DNA of 64,000 nt from Chrysiogenes arsenatis DSM 11915 (lineage in GTDB: Bacteria; Chrysiogenota; Chrysiogenetes; Chrysiogenales; Chrysiogenaceae): contig NZ_AWNK01000005.1 in the NCBI RefSeq assembly GCF_000469585.1, forward strand, positions 203,100 through 267,099, written 5' to 3'. Each line of letters begins with the position of its first letter. Within the stretch, counting starts at the first letter, position 1. The translations under genes and the position numbers were made by a program. Of this stretch, positions 54,188 to 61,432 are shown one piece after another. The notes beneath the pieces were generated by a model that worked only from the letters and a program-made list of their open reading frames with translations, had not been told where the DNA came from and made no database searches.

Positions 54188-54946
54188 TTATTGCCCTAAA
54201 AAGAATTGCAAGGCGGTAATACCCACACAACAAAAAGCTATAGCGCTTAACTCCTTCGAAAGAGCCAACGTTGACGTCCGCACATTGACCGGTTTCTGGG
54301 TCTCCAACGTGTAGCCGCGCAAAATCATTGCATGATATACCCGCTCTGAGCGCTCATAGCTGCGCAAGCACAGTGAACCCCACACCCACGCAAGCGTCTT
54401 GAGCGAACGCGGACGCATGATCGTTGTATGGTGCCCACGCAGACGAATAGCCGTATTCATCTGTTGACTATCACGTGCAATAACCGCCATATAACGCAAC
54501 ACCAGCCCCGCCATGTCCGCCATGACAACAGGCAACCCCAGCGAGCGCATCGCTTGAATCGTCTGGTGGATTGGCGTGGTGCCGAGGAAAGCCAGAATGA
54601 CAATCATAATCGCATAAAAGCGGAGCGTTATCAGCAGAGCCGCACTCAACCCCTCGCGATAGACTTCAAGCCCCAGAATGGAAACCAGTGGTGTGGTTCC
54701 GCCAGCAAAAGGGAGAAACAACACCATCGCAATAACCATAATCGAAGGGAGCTTTAAACGCTGCAAAAGGGTTTTTACAGTGACCTCTGCCATCCAAGCA
54801 CAGAGTGCCGCGAATCCAAGAAGAGCGGGAAGCAGTAGTATATTCGTAACAAAGGAAAAGGTGAACGCCAGACAAAACGCAGCCAGTACCTTATTGCGTG
54901 GATGCCAGTGGTGAAGGGCGAAAATATGCGGTGGAGTCTGGCTCAT
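54188..54946 (-). CDS. cbiQ: ECF transporter transmembrane subunit (CbiQ-like)
   Basis: A 252-aa protein with about five spans. The two coupling-helix motifs of the T component are visible, AMRSLGLP and AMILRGY. N-terminal HHWHPRNKVLAAF is the family's usual start. I chose the ATG at 54944-54946; GAGG lies about 12 bp upstream, and a GTG 20 codons earlier is a possible alternative. It starts 68 bp after the ketosynthase-like gene and runs into cbiO. It could belong to the transcription unit of the ketosynthase genes without being functionally related. Confidence 0.86.
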   Translation of the reverse strand: MSQTPPHIFALHHWHPRNKVLAAFCLAFTFSFVTNILLLPALLGFAALCAWMAEVTVKTLLQRLKLPSIMVIAMVLFLPFAGGTTPLVSILGLEVYREGLSAALLITLRFYAIMIVILAFLGTTPIHQTIQAMRSLGLPVVMADMAGLVLRYMAVIARDSQQMNTAIRLRGHHTTIMRPRSLKTLAWVWGSLCLRSYERSERVYHAMILRGYTLETQKPVNVRTSTLALSKELSAIAFCCVGITALQFFLGQ

Positions 54947-55014
54947 GAGTGTTACATTCCTCGCAATACATAAAAATATTGGCCGACAGCAAGGAAGCGC
55001 TCGCACAGCAAGCC

Positions 55015-56055
55015 CTAGCGATTCACCGTTATCAATGCCCCCTGCTTTTGCGCATCAAACTTCAAACAATGAATCTTGTCAACACCTTCTATTGTATCTC
55101 CACCATTACCCGCTAATTCGCCTAGCAAGGCCGATGGATAAAAGTATCTACGGCTAAGACTTACGAGCGCTGCCGTCATATCAAACGCCTGAGCAGTCGG
55201 AAAACTCCCATAACAATGAGTGTAAGACGCTATTAAATCGGCTTTTATATCGTAACACATCCGTTCGCACCACGCATGCCCATCGCGCCCGACAATCAGT
55301 GGAACGCATGAAAGTTCTTCCGTCAGCGGCGCTTTCCCGAACCGCACTTCTTTTACAAACCCATGCTGAGCACTCTCACCGTTTGTCAGGAGATAAAAAG
55401 CCGTCCCTTCACCGGGATAGGTATACGTTGGCAGCTTTGAGCATGGGTCACCAAGATCAAAATACCGTTGCCAGCAGTAGCCCAGCTCGGGACAGAACTC
55501 ATCAACACTGCCGACTAACACGGCGTCAACAACGCCTTGCGCAAGCCACTCTTGTGCCGTACGCAAAGCAACCGCAAAGCTCATTTCAAACTGGCTGACA
55601 CTGAGGTTTGGGCCGTGAATCTGGTGCAGGATGCTAATATTTGCTGCCGCCGCATTGTGTACTGAGTAGGAAAAATGCGTGGGCGAAGTGAATTTATCGC
55701 CACCTTTAAGATAGGAATCAAGAAAGGCGAACGTGGTGCCCATTGGGCCATAGCCACTGGCGATAATTAGGCCAATACGGCTTCTATCAGAAGGAACCAT
55801 GGTGCCTGCATCTTCCAGTGCCAGACTCGCACCGAGTAGAGCGAGTTGCGAAAAATGATCGACTCGTCGCAAGCTCCGGCGCGGGAAAAATTTTTCCAGC
55901 GGCTCAAGGCTCACCAAAGCAGCCGGAATATCGCGCCCATAAGCCATAACGGTTTGCGCTACGGGCTCCCTTTTTTGCAGAGCCGTTTCCAGCGCGTCTA
56001 ACCCGCATCCAAAGCCACCAGCGATTCCAATGCCTTGTATCGCGCACCCCATCAC
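55015..56055 (-). CDS. Ketosynthase-like protein without catalytic Cys (chain-length-factor type)
   Basis: A 346-aa thiolase-fold protein resembling the KS-beta/chain length factor class. Recognisable parts: LGASLALEDAG, RIGLIIASGYGPMGTT, SPTHFSYSVHNAAAANI and GNGGDTIEGV. The nucleophilic Cys of KSs (NACSSG in the neighbour) is replaced: the aligned segment is LSVSQFEMSFAVAL, with Glu157 in that place. The HGTGT motif is also missing; a His remains in THCYG. It should therefore be a non-condensing partner of the KS encoded just upstream (4-bp overlap). It lies 68 bp before cbiQ. Confidence 0.75.
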   Translation of the reverse strand: MMGCAIQGIGIAGGFGCGLDALETALQKREPVAQTVMAYGRDIPAALVSLEPLEKFFPRRSLRRVDHFSQLALLGASLALEDAGTMVPSDRSRIGLIIASGYGPMGTTFAFLDSYLKGGDKFTSPTHFSYSVHNAAAANISILHQIHGPNLSVSQFEMSFAVALRTAQEWLAQGVVDAVLVGSVDEFCPELGYCWQRYFDLGDPCSKLPTYTYPGEGTAFYLLTNGESAQHGFVKEVRFGKAPLTEELSCVPLIVGRDGHAWCERMCYDIKADLIASYTHCYGSFPTAQAFDMTAALVSLSRRYFYPSALLGELAGNGGDTIEGVDKIHCLKFDAQKQGALITVNR

Positions 56056-57236
56056 GCTTCTCCTTTACGAAAAATAACGACCGTATTATTGCCACCAAAG
56101 GCCAGCGATTGCGAGAGGGCATACTCGCCGGAAATTTCCCTTGGCTGCGCAATCGGATGACACGGAAATGTCGGATCAGGGTCGCTCCAGCCACAGCTCG
56201 CAGGGATTGCACCACGATTGAGGCAAGCAATGGTGAGTGCGGCTTCAATAGCTCCCGCGGCGCCCAACGTGTGTCCCGTCATCCCTTTCGTGGAAAAAAA
56301 TGGCACATCTGGAAGTTGTTCGGCAAGGACACGCGTTTCCACACGATCATTATCTGGAGTGCCCGTACCGTGAGCATTGACAAAAGAAATTTGCGAAGCG
56401 TTTAATGAGGCCTGTTGTAGGGCTACCGCAAGCGCTTGTTTTAGCCCACGCCCTTCTGGATGCGGCGCTGTCAGGTGATGCGCATCGCACGCTGAGCCAT
56501 ATCCTGCCAGAAAGCCATGCAGCGTGGCACCACGCCGCCGAGCCAGCGACTCGGATTCCAGCATCACCATAGCCGCTCCTTCGCCCAAATTCAGCCCTTT
56601 GCGATTCGCATCAAACGGCATTACCGGCAAATCAGCGGTTATCATCAAGGAAATAAAACCATTATAGGTGACGCGACTCAACTCATCCGCACCACCCGCC
56701 AGCACCACATCGCATAAGCCTGAACGGAGCCAGCTTGCTCCCACGCCGATAGCATCTGCTCCGGAAGAACACGCATTGACAATGGTTTGACAAGGGCCAC
56801 TCAGCCCCAACTCGCGTGCCACCACCTGTGCGGGGTTGCTCCGCAGAAACCGATCAATCGCAGACATAGAAGGATGGCCGCTTTCCAAGAGTTGCTGATA
56901 GAACTCTTCGCTGTTCATGGCACTGCCAACTGTTGTGCCAATACATACGCCGACGCGCAAACCTTTGAGGTCGTCCAAAGCCCAGCCGCTACTCATAACC
57001 GCTTCCGTGGCGCTGTGCAATGCCAGCGCCGCCGTACGCAAATAGTAGTCGCCTTGCGGTGGTGTAAAATCAACTTCAAAAACTGGATACGGCGTCAAGT
57101 GCTCCGTACGAAAAAGGCTTGGTGGAGCGGGAAGGATGCGATCACCAAATAGCGTTTCGGCGCACTGCGCCATGGTATTACCCAAAGAACAGATACACCC
57201 CATGGCCGTAATAACAACGCGAGAGGGCTCTTTCAT
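56052..57236 (-). CDS. Beta-ketoacyl-ACP synthase (FabF-like), intact active site
   Basis: A 394-aa condensing enzyme that extends an acyl-ACP by decarboxylative condensation with malonyl-ACP. The catalytic triad is complete: Cys156 in NACSSGA, His289 in NAHGTGTP and His322 in GHTLGAAGA. MPFDANRKGLNLGEGAAMV is the usual FabF loop. Length is slightly below FabF (410). It overlaps the ACP gene upstream and the Cys-less KS-like gene downstream by 4 bp each. It is not next to fabD, fabG or plsX, which argues for a dedicated rather than housekeeping function. Confidence 0.92.
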   Translation of the reverse strand: MKEPSRVVITAMGCICSLGNTMAQCAETLFGDRILPAPPSLFRTEHLTPYPVFEVDFTPPQGDYYLRTAALALHSATEAVMSSGWALDDLKGLRVGVCIGTTVGSAMNSEEFYQQLLESGHPSMSAIDRFLRSNPAQVVARELGLSGPCQTIVNACSSGADAIGVGASWLRSGLCDVVLAGGADELSRVTYNGFISLMITADLPVMPFDANRKGLNLGEGAAMVMLESESLARRRGATLHGFLAGYGSACDAHHLTAPHPEGRGLKQALAVALQQASLNASQISFVNAHGTGTPDNDRVETRVLAEQLPDVPFFSTKGMTGHTLGAAGAIEAALTIACLNRGAIPASCGWSDPDPTFPCHPIAQPREISGEYALSQSLAFGGNNTVVIFRKGEA

Positions 57237-57487
57237 TGCGCCTGCTTTGACTCAATAAAGGCGGCTAAGCTTGCGACTGATTGCAGCGCCGGGCGACCTT
57301 CTTCCATATCCTTGATTTCTACCCCAAAATGTTTCTGTACCAAGACGACGAGCTCGACCGCATCTAAAGAATCAAGCCCTAAGCCTTCACCGAAAAGGGG
57401 CATATCGTCCTGAATATCTTCCGGAGTAAAATCTTCGAGGTTTAAGTCACGAATAAGGACTTCTTTGATTTTTTCTTTGATGCTCAT
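57233..57487 (-). CDS. Acyl carrier protein, first copy
   Basis: An 84-aa ACP. The phosphopantetheine Ser is Ser40 in GLGLDSLDAVEL, followed by VQKHFGVEI, the typical helix II-III region. The ATG at 57485-57487 follows AAAAGGAG; a longer frame upstream adds eight residues. It is the first gene of ACP-KS-KS-like and its stop overlaps the KS start. It is less like the housekeeping AcpP (no DxEIxDEDAE region) and more like ACPs of specialised KS clusters. Confidence 0.9.
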   Translation of the reverse strand: MSIKEKIKEVLIRDLNLEDFTPEDIQDDMPLFGEGLGLDSLDAVELVVLVQKHFGVEIKDMEEGRPALQSVASLAAFIESKQAQ

Positions 57488-57558
57488 GCTTACTCCTTTT
57501 ACTCTCAACAAATATCGTGATTTCTAAGTGCCAACTGTCTGTGTACGCTCATTACCGG

Positions 57559-57587
57559 TTGCTCTCAAACGGCAGAAACCATATCAT
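57559..57587 (+). promoter_or_regulatory. Possible promoter of the BtrH/ABC operon
   Basis: TTGCTC (57559-57564, 3 of 6), 17 bp, TATCAT (57582-57587, 5 of 6), in the divergent region between the ACP gene (minus) and the plus-strand operon. The preferred start codon is about 50 bp downstream of the predicted start. Confidence 0.42.
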
Positions 57588-57644
57588 AGTTGCGAAAAAC
57601 ATGCGGTGATAATGTTTGAATTTTTCGGAGGAGTTTTCCCTTTC

Positions 57645-58073
57645 ATGATCGAATCTGAAGTACCCCAGCACGATGCCCTTTTTGGGCAATGGCGGGAAAT
57701 TATGTATGCCTTAAACGCTCAAGGGGAATACGTCCTTGTCCCCTCGGCAGGCTGGGATCCCGCGAACTTTGCCAATGCCCAAGCGTGGGAAGCCGTTGCA
57801 GAACGCATCGAAGCCGCACTTCAGGCAGTACAGCAGCAAAAAAGCAGCGTCCTTGCTTATCACATGGCGTGCAACCAAATGGATGTTGCGCTCCTTGCCA
57901 GCTACAGCGGATTTTCCCGCTGGCGCGTTCGCTGGCATTTGCGCCCTAACGTCTGGAAGTCCTTAAATGCTCAAATAAAGGGACGCTATGCTGCCCTTTT
58001 TCGCATGACACCTGAAGCGCTGGAACAACTCCCACACAAACCAACACCCAGTACCGGTCGGCACCATGAATAA
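57645..58073 (+). CDS. Conserved-looking 142-aa protein of the acyl cluster, function unknown
   Basis: A 142-aa soluble protein with no recognised family. It has a Trp-rich core (GQWREIM, GWDPANFANAQAWEAVAE, FSRWRVRWHLRPNVWKSL) and is predicted mostly helical, with a His/Pro-rich end. I prefer the ATG at 57645, 12 bp after GGAGGAG; an ATG at 57612 in the same frame is the alternative and would add 11 residues. It overlaps the BtrH-like gene by 8 bp, so it is the first gene of the plus-strand operon and is probably part of the same system. The C-terminal RWRVRWH..P and R..AL stretches could bind an acidic partner such as an ACP; that is speculation. Confidence 0.65.
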   Translation: MIESEVPQHDALFGQWREIMYALNAQGEYVLVPSAGWDPANFANAQAWEAVAERIEAALQAVQQQKSSVLAYHMACNQMDVALLASYSGFSRWRVRWHLRPNVWKSLNAQIKGRYAALFRMTPEALEQLPHKPTPSTGRHHE

Positions 58074-59082
58074 ACCCGTAACCGAAATTCCTTTCGTTCA
58101 TCGGCATGCGGCTCATTGCGAAAGTGGCGTGAGCGCCAATCTCTTTGCTTATGGTGGCTTTCCTATTTCGGAGGCGATGGCTTTTGGCATTGGCGGTGGA
58201 CTGTTTTTTGCCTACCTTCCGTTTATCCGCATCGACCATCTGCCGCTCGTTACCTTTCGCAAAGAGCCGGGCGGCATTCTGCGCCAAGCTGCCAAACGCC
58301 TTGGAATGTCGGTGCAGTCACAACATTTTCGCACCCCAGAAAAAGCATCACAGGCTTTAGATACTTTACTGGAACAGGGAATACCCGTGGGACTGCAAAC
58401 CGGCGTCTACTGGCTTCCATATTTTCCTCCGGCGCTGCGTTTCCATTTTAATGCTCACAATCTGGTGGTGTATGGGCGGCAAGGCGACGACTACCTGATT
58501 AGCGACCCAGTGTTGGATCAACCCGTGATCTGCCATCGGCACGATTTGGAACGGGCGCGCTTTGCCCGTGGCGCGTTGGCACCAAAAGGAAGGATGTACT
58601 GGATTCCCTCCTATCCGCAAACGATTAACCTCCCCAGTGCCATTCGTGAGGGGATTCGCGAAGTCGCTAACCGCATGACACGCCCTTTTCTGCCAATTGC
58701 TGGAACGCGCGGGATCCGCTTCTTGGCGTACCGACTGGAAAAATGGCCTGAGCGACTGGGCGAAAAGAGCGCCCGCCGTCATCTCGGCCATCTCATCCGC
58801 ATGCAAGAAGAGATCGGCACTGGTGGCGGGGGCTTCCGTTTTATCTACGCGGCATTCTTATGCGAATCCGCTTCTATTCTTGAACGGACTGACTTGGAGC
58901 GCTTATCCGATGACCTCACGCTGATTGGTGACCGCTGGCGCGACCTAGCCGTACTGGGGACAAAACTCTGCAAAGGGCGTGCAGAAGCAGGGGCAACTTG
59001 GCATGAACTCGGTGATTTGCTCCGTGAATGCGCGGATCGTGAACAAGTCCTCTTTACCGCACTGCGAAGACTCACGCTATGA
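58066..59082 (+). CDS. BtrH-like acyltransferase with DUF4872 C-terminal region
   Basis: A 338-aa protein. Residues 10-150 resemble the BtrH N-terminal domain, a papain-like fold: Cys18 in AHCESGVSANLF, His131 in FNAHNLVVYG and Asp147 in YLISDPV give a plausible Cys-His-Asp triad. The remaining 190 residues match the DUF4872 region that often follows. BtrH of butirosin synthesis moves an acyl group from an ACP to an amino acceptor, so acyl transfer from one of the two ACPs here is a reasonable inference. The gene overlaps the 142-aa ORF by 8 bp and the ABC ATPase by 4 bp. Confidence 0.75.
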   Translation: MNKPVTEIPFVHRHAAHCESGVSANLFAYGGFPISEAMAFGIGGGLFFAYLPFIRIDHLPLVTFRKEPGGILRQAAKRLGMSVQSQHFRTPEKASQALDTLLEQGIPVGLQTGVYWLPYFPPALRFHFNAHNLVVYGRQGDDYLISDPVLDQPVICHRHDLERARFARGALAPKGRMYWIPSYPQTINLPSAIREGIREVANRMTRPFLPIAGTRGIRFLAYRLEKWPERLGEKSARRHLGHLIRMQEEIGTGGGGFRFIYAAFLCESASILERTDLERLSDDLTLIGDRWRDLAVLGTKLCKGRAEAGATWHELGDLLRECADREQVLFTALRRLTL

Positions 59083-59840
59083 GTGCGGCTCGCCGTGGTA
59101 CGGTGCGTGTTTCAGAGGTCGCATTCCGTTATCCCAACACCCCATTACCCGTCCTAAACGGCCTAAATTTTGAAATTGCTGCGGGCGAAATTTTCGGCAT
59201 TCTTGGGCCAAACGGTGCCGGTAAAACAACGTTGCTCTCGCTGCTGTGCACCCTTCGCCTCCCGCAACACGGCGTGGTGGAAGTCGCTGGGTATGATGCC
59301 AGGCGCGATGCACCGCTCATTCGACCGCACATTGGCTACGTGCCGCAGGATATCGCCCTTTATCCAAACCTTACCATTCTGGAAAATATGCATTACTTTG
59401 GCACCCTCGCTGGTGTGCCGACCAAATCACTGCCGCAGCGTATTGCTGCCGCGCTTCAGGCCGTTGGTTTAGAAGAGCCACAGCATCGCCTTGTCCGGAA
59501 TTGCTCTGGCGGCATGAAGCGACGGGCGAATATTGCCGTAAGTTTGCTGCATCAGCCAGCGATTTTGATTCTTGATGAACCAACCGTCGGGGTCGACCCA
59601 CAATCGCGCGCCCTTATTCTGCACTCGCTGGCAAAGCTCGGAGAGCAAGGGACAACTATTTTGTACACCACGCATTACATGGAAGAAGCGCAACAACTCT
59701 GTCAGCGGGTAATGATTATGGATCACGGTAAAAGCATTGCGTGCGGCTCACCCGAAGCGCTCATCCGTGAGCACAACGGTGCTACAAGTCTTGAAGACGT
59801 TTTCCTACAACGAACCGGTCGTGGATTACGGGAGGCATAG
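59079..59840 (+). CDS. ABC transporter ATPase (ABC-2 type exporter)
   Basis: A 253-aa ATPase with Walker A GPNGAGKTT, signature CSGGMKRRANIAVSL, Walker B ILILDEPTVGVDP and the switch His in TTHYMEEAQQL. The close match to drug/polysaccharide exporter ATPases (DrrA/NodI type) and the partner permease indicate export. It overlaps the BtrH-like gene by 4 bp and the permease start by 1 bp, so all are co-translated. Confidence 0.93.
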   Translation: MSAARRGTVRVSEVAFRYPNTPLPVLNGLNFEIAAGEIFGILGPNGAGKTTLLSLLCTLRLPQHGVVEVAGYDARRDAPLIRPHIGYVPQDIALYPNLTILENMHYFGTLAGVPTKSLPQRIAAALQAVGLEEPQHRLVRNCSGGMKRRANIAVSLLHQPAILILDEPTVGVDPQSRALILHSLAKLGEQGTTILYTTHYMEEAQQLCQRVMIMDHGKSIACGSPEALIREHNGATSLEDVFLQRTGRGLREA

Positions 59841-61105
59841 TGGCACCATTCTGGGCGACGTTTTACAAAGAGTTTCTGCTGCTGCGCCGTGATCGTGCGG
59901 GTCTACTCACCCTGTTTGTGATGCCAACGGTTTTGGTAATCATTGTGGCTCTCGTGCAAAACAACATCCTTGAAAGCAGCGGGAGTGAGGGTCTGAAAAT
60001 TGCGTATCTCGATCAAGACCTTGATCTTCAAGAAAACACTCTTGGCAGCCGCATCCGGCAGGAATTGCAAAATGCTGGATTGGAGCTGGTTGCTCCTTTG
60101 CAAAACGACGTCGCAACGTTGCGGCAACACGTTGCGACTGGCCAATATCCGTTGGGAGTGGTCATTCCTGCTGGAATCAGCGCCAAGCTGCGGGATCAGG
60201 CACGCCTTAGTGCTAGGGCGCTTTTTGATGGCAATGTGTCAGCGCAGGAAGTTGCCGTACCGCTGAGCGTGGAACTCTATTTCGACCCTACCGTACAGGG
60301 AGCACTCCGTTCGTCGATCGTCAATGCGCTGCGACTTGCTACGTTTGCTGTGGAAACGGAATACCGCTGGGATGCACTGGCGCAGTTATGGCAACAGCAG
60401 AACTTGCAGATGCTCCCCGCAACGCTTAACCCGCAGCCAACCCTCCGCGTTGTCGAACACACCTCCAGTGTTGCGGCAAAAAACATCCCACCCACCGCCG
60501 TGCAGCATAACGTCCCCGCGTGGGCGCTCTTCGGCATGTTTTTCAGCGCGTTGCCACTCGCAGGAACACTTTTGAATGAACGCCAAAACGGCACACTCCA
60601 ACGGCTCCGCACCTTTGCGCTTTCGCCATTGTGGTTGTTGAGTGGTAAAATCGCAGCGTATTTTGCGGTTTGTCTTTTGCAGTTTGGCATCATTCTTTTG
60701 GTCGGCACGTTGCTTTTACCTCTGCTGGGAACCCCAGCATTGGAAATCACCGGAAATAAAGCAGCCATTGTAGCACTGGTGGCTTGTGCCGCCTTAGCCG
60801 CGACTGGCTTTGGCATTCTACTTGGTACGTTTGCCACCACGTATGAACAGGTTTCGACTGTGGGATCGGTCACTATTGTCATCGCCGCTGCCCTCGGAGG
60901 CATTATGGTGCCAACCTTTATGATGCCGGAAGCCATGCAGACACTCAGCCAGTTTTCTCCCCTTGCGTGGGGACTCGATGGATTTATGCACCTATTCGTG
61001 CGTGGGGGATCGTGGAGCGACATTGCGCTGAATGGCATATCGCTGCTGGCATTTTTTGTGATTGCACTTGGCTTGTCGTGGTTGCATTCAGCACAACGAA
61101 AATAA
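59840..61105 (+). CDS. ABC-2 type transporter permease
   Basis: A 421-aa protein with the ABC-2 layout: one N-terminal span (LLTLFVMPTVLVIIVALV), a large extracytoplasmic domain of about 200 residues (45-240), then five spans from ALFGMFFSALPLAGTLLNE to the C-terminus (including GGIMVPTFMMPEAM and SPLAWGLDGFMHLF). This is the YhfK/YbhS-like arrangement. It starts at GTG 59840, sharing a base with the ATPase stop. It probably exports the product of the cluster; the compound is unknown. Confidence 0.9.
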   Translation: MAPFWATFYKEFLLLRRDRAGLLTLFVMPTVLVIIVALVQNNILESSGSEGLKIAYLDQDLDLQENTLGSRIRQELQNAGLELVAPLQNDVATLRQHVATGQYPLGVVIPAGISAKLRDQARLSARALFDGNVSAQEVAVPLSVELYFDPTVQGALRSSIVNALRLATFAVETEYRWDALAQLWQQQNLQMLPATLNPQPTLRVVEHTSSVAAKNIPPTAVQHNVPAWALFGMFFSALPLAGTLLNERQNGTLQRLRTFALSPLWLLSGKIAAYFAVCLLQFGIILLVGTLLLPLLGTPALEITGNKAAIVALVACAALAATGFGILLGTFATTYEQVSTVGSVTIVIAAALGGIMVPTFMMPEAMQTLSQFSPLAWGLDGFMHLFVRGGSWSDIALNGISLLAFFVIALGLSWLHSAQRK

Positions 61106-61133
61106 AAAATCACGCTTTTGAAAGGAAAAAATA

Positions 61134-61397
61134 ATGACCGATTTTGCACTGGAACAAGAACTAGCGGCAAAGATTATCGAAATGTGCCACGTCTTCGAAC
61201 CGCCAGCCACGATAAACTACGACAAACCACTGATCGGACCCGAATCAATATTTGGCCTTGATTCACTCGACGCCGTCGAAGTGCTTGTCAGCGTGCAACG
61301 CGATTATGGAGTGCGTATCACGCAAGAAGAGGCACGCGACGCCCTCCGTTCACTGCATGTGCTGGCGGAATACATACGATCAAATCGACCCGAATAG
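61134..61397 (+). CDS. Acyl carrier protein, second copy
   Basis: An 87-aa ACP with Ser44 in FGLDSLDAVEVLVSVQ as phosphopantetheine site; VSVQRDYGVRI follows as helix II-III. It is only distantly similar to the first ACP outside the motif, and its N-terminus is longer (MTDFALEQELAAKIIEM). GAAAGG lies 8 bp before the ATG. It is the last gene of the plus-strand operon, 28 bp after the permease. Two distinct ACPs suggest separate starter/extender or carrier/delivery roles. Confidence 0.9.
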   Translation: MTDFALEQELAAKIIEMCHVFEPPATINYDKPLIGPESIFGLDSLDAVEVLVSVQRDYGVRITQEEARDALRSLHVLAEYIRSNRPE

Positions 61398-61432
61398 AAT
61401 ATGTTTTCGTTATTTTCTGCCTGAGAGTCTGA

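Noticed and set aside
53436-54946. cbiQ/cbiO as the export module of the acyl cluster
   Set aside because: Their motifs are those of ECF importers; the ABC-2 pair at 59079-61105 is the better exporter. Co-transcription with the KS genes remains possible.
60277-61170. 297-aa minus-strand open frame across the ABC-2 permease and start of ACP2
   Set aside because: It runs antisense to clear genes, is low in acidic residues and lacks any motif.
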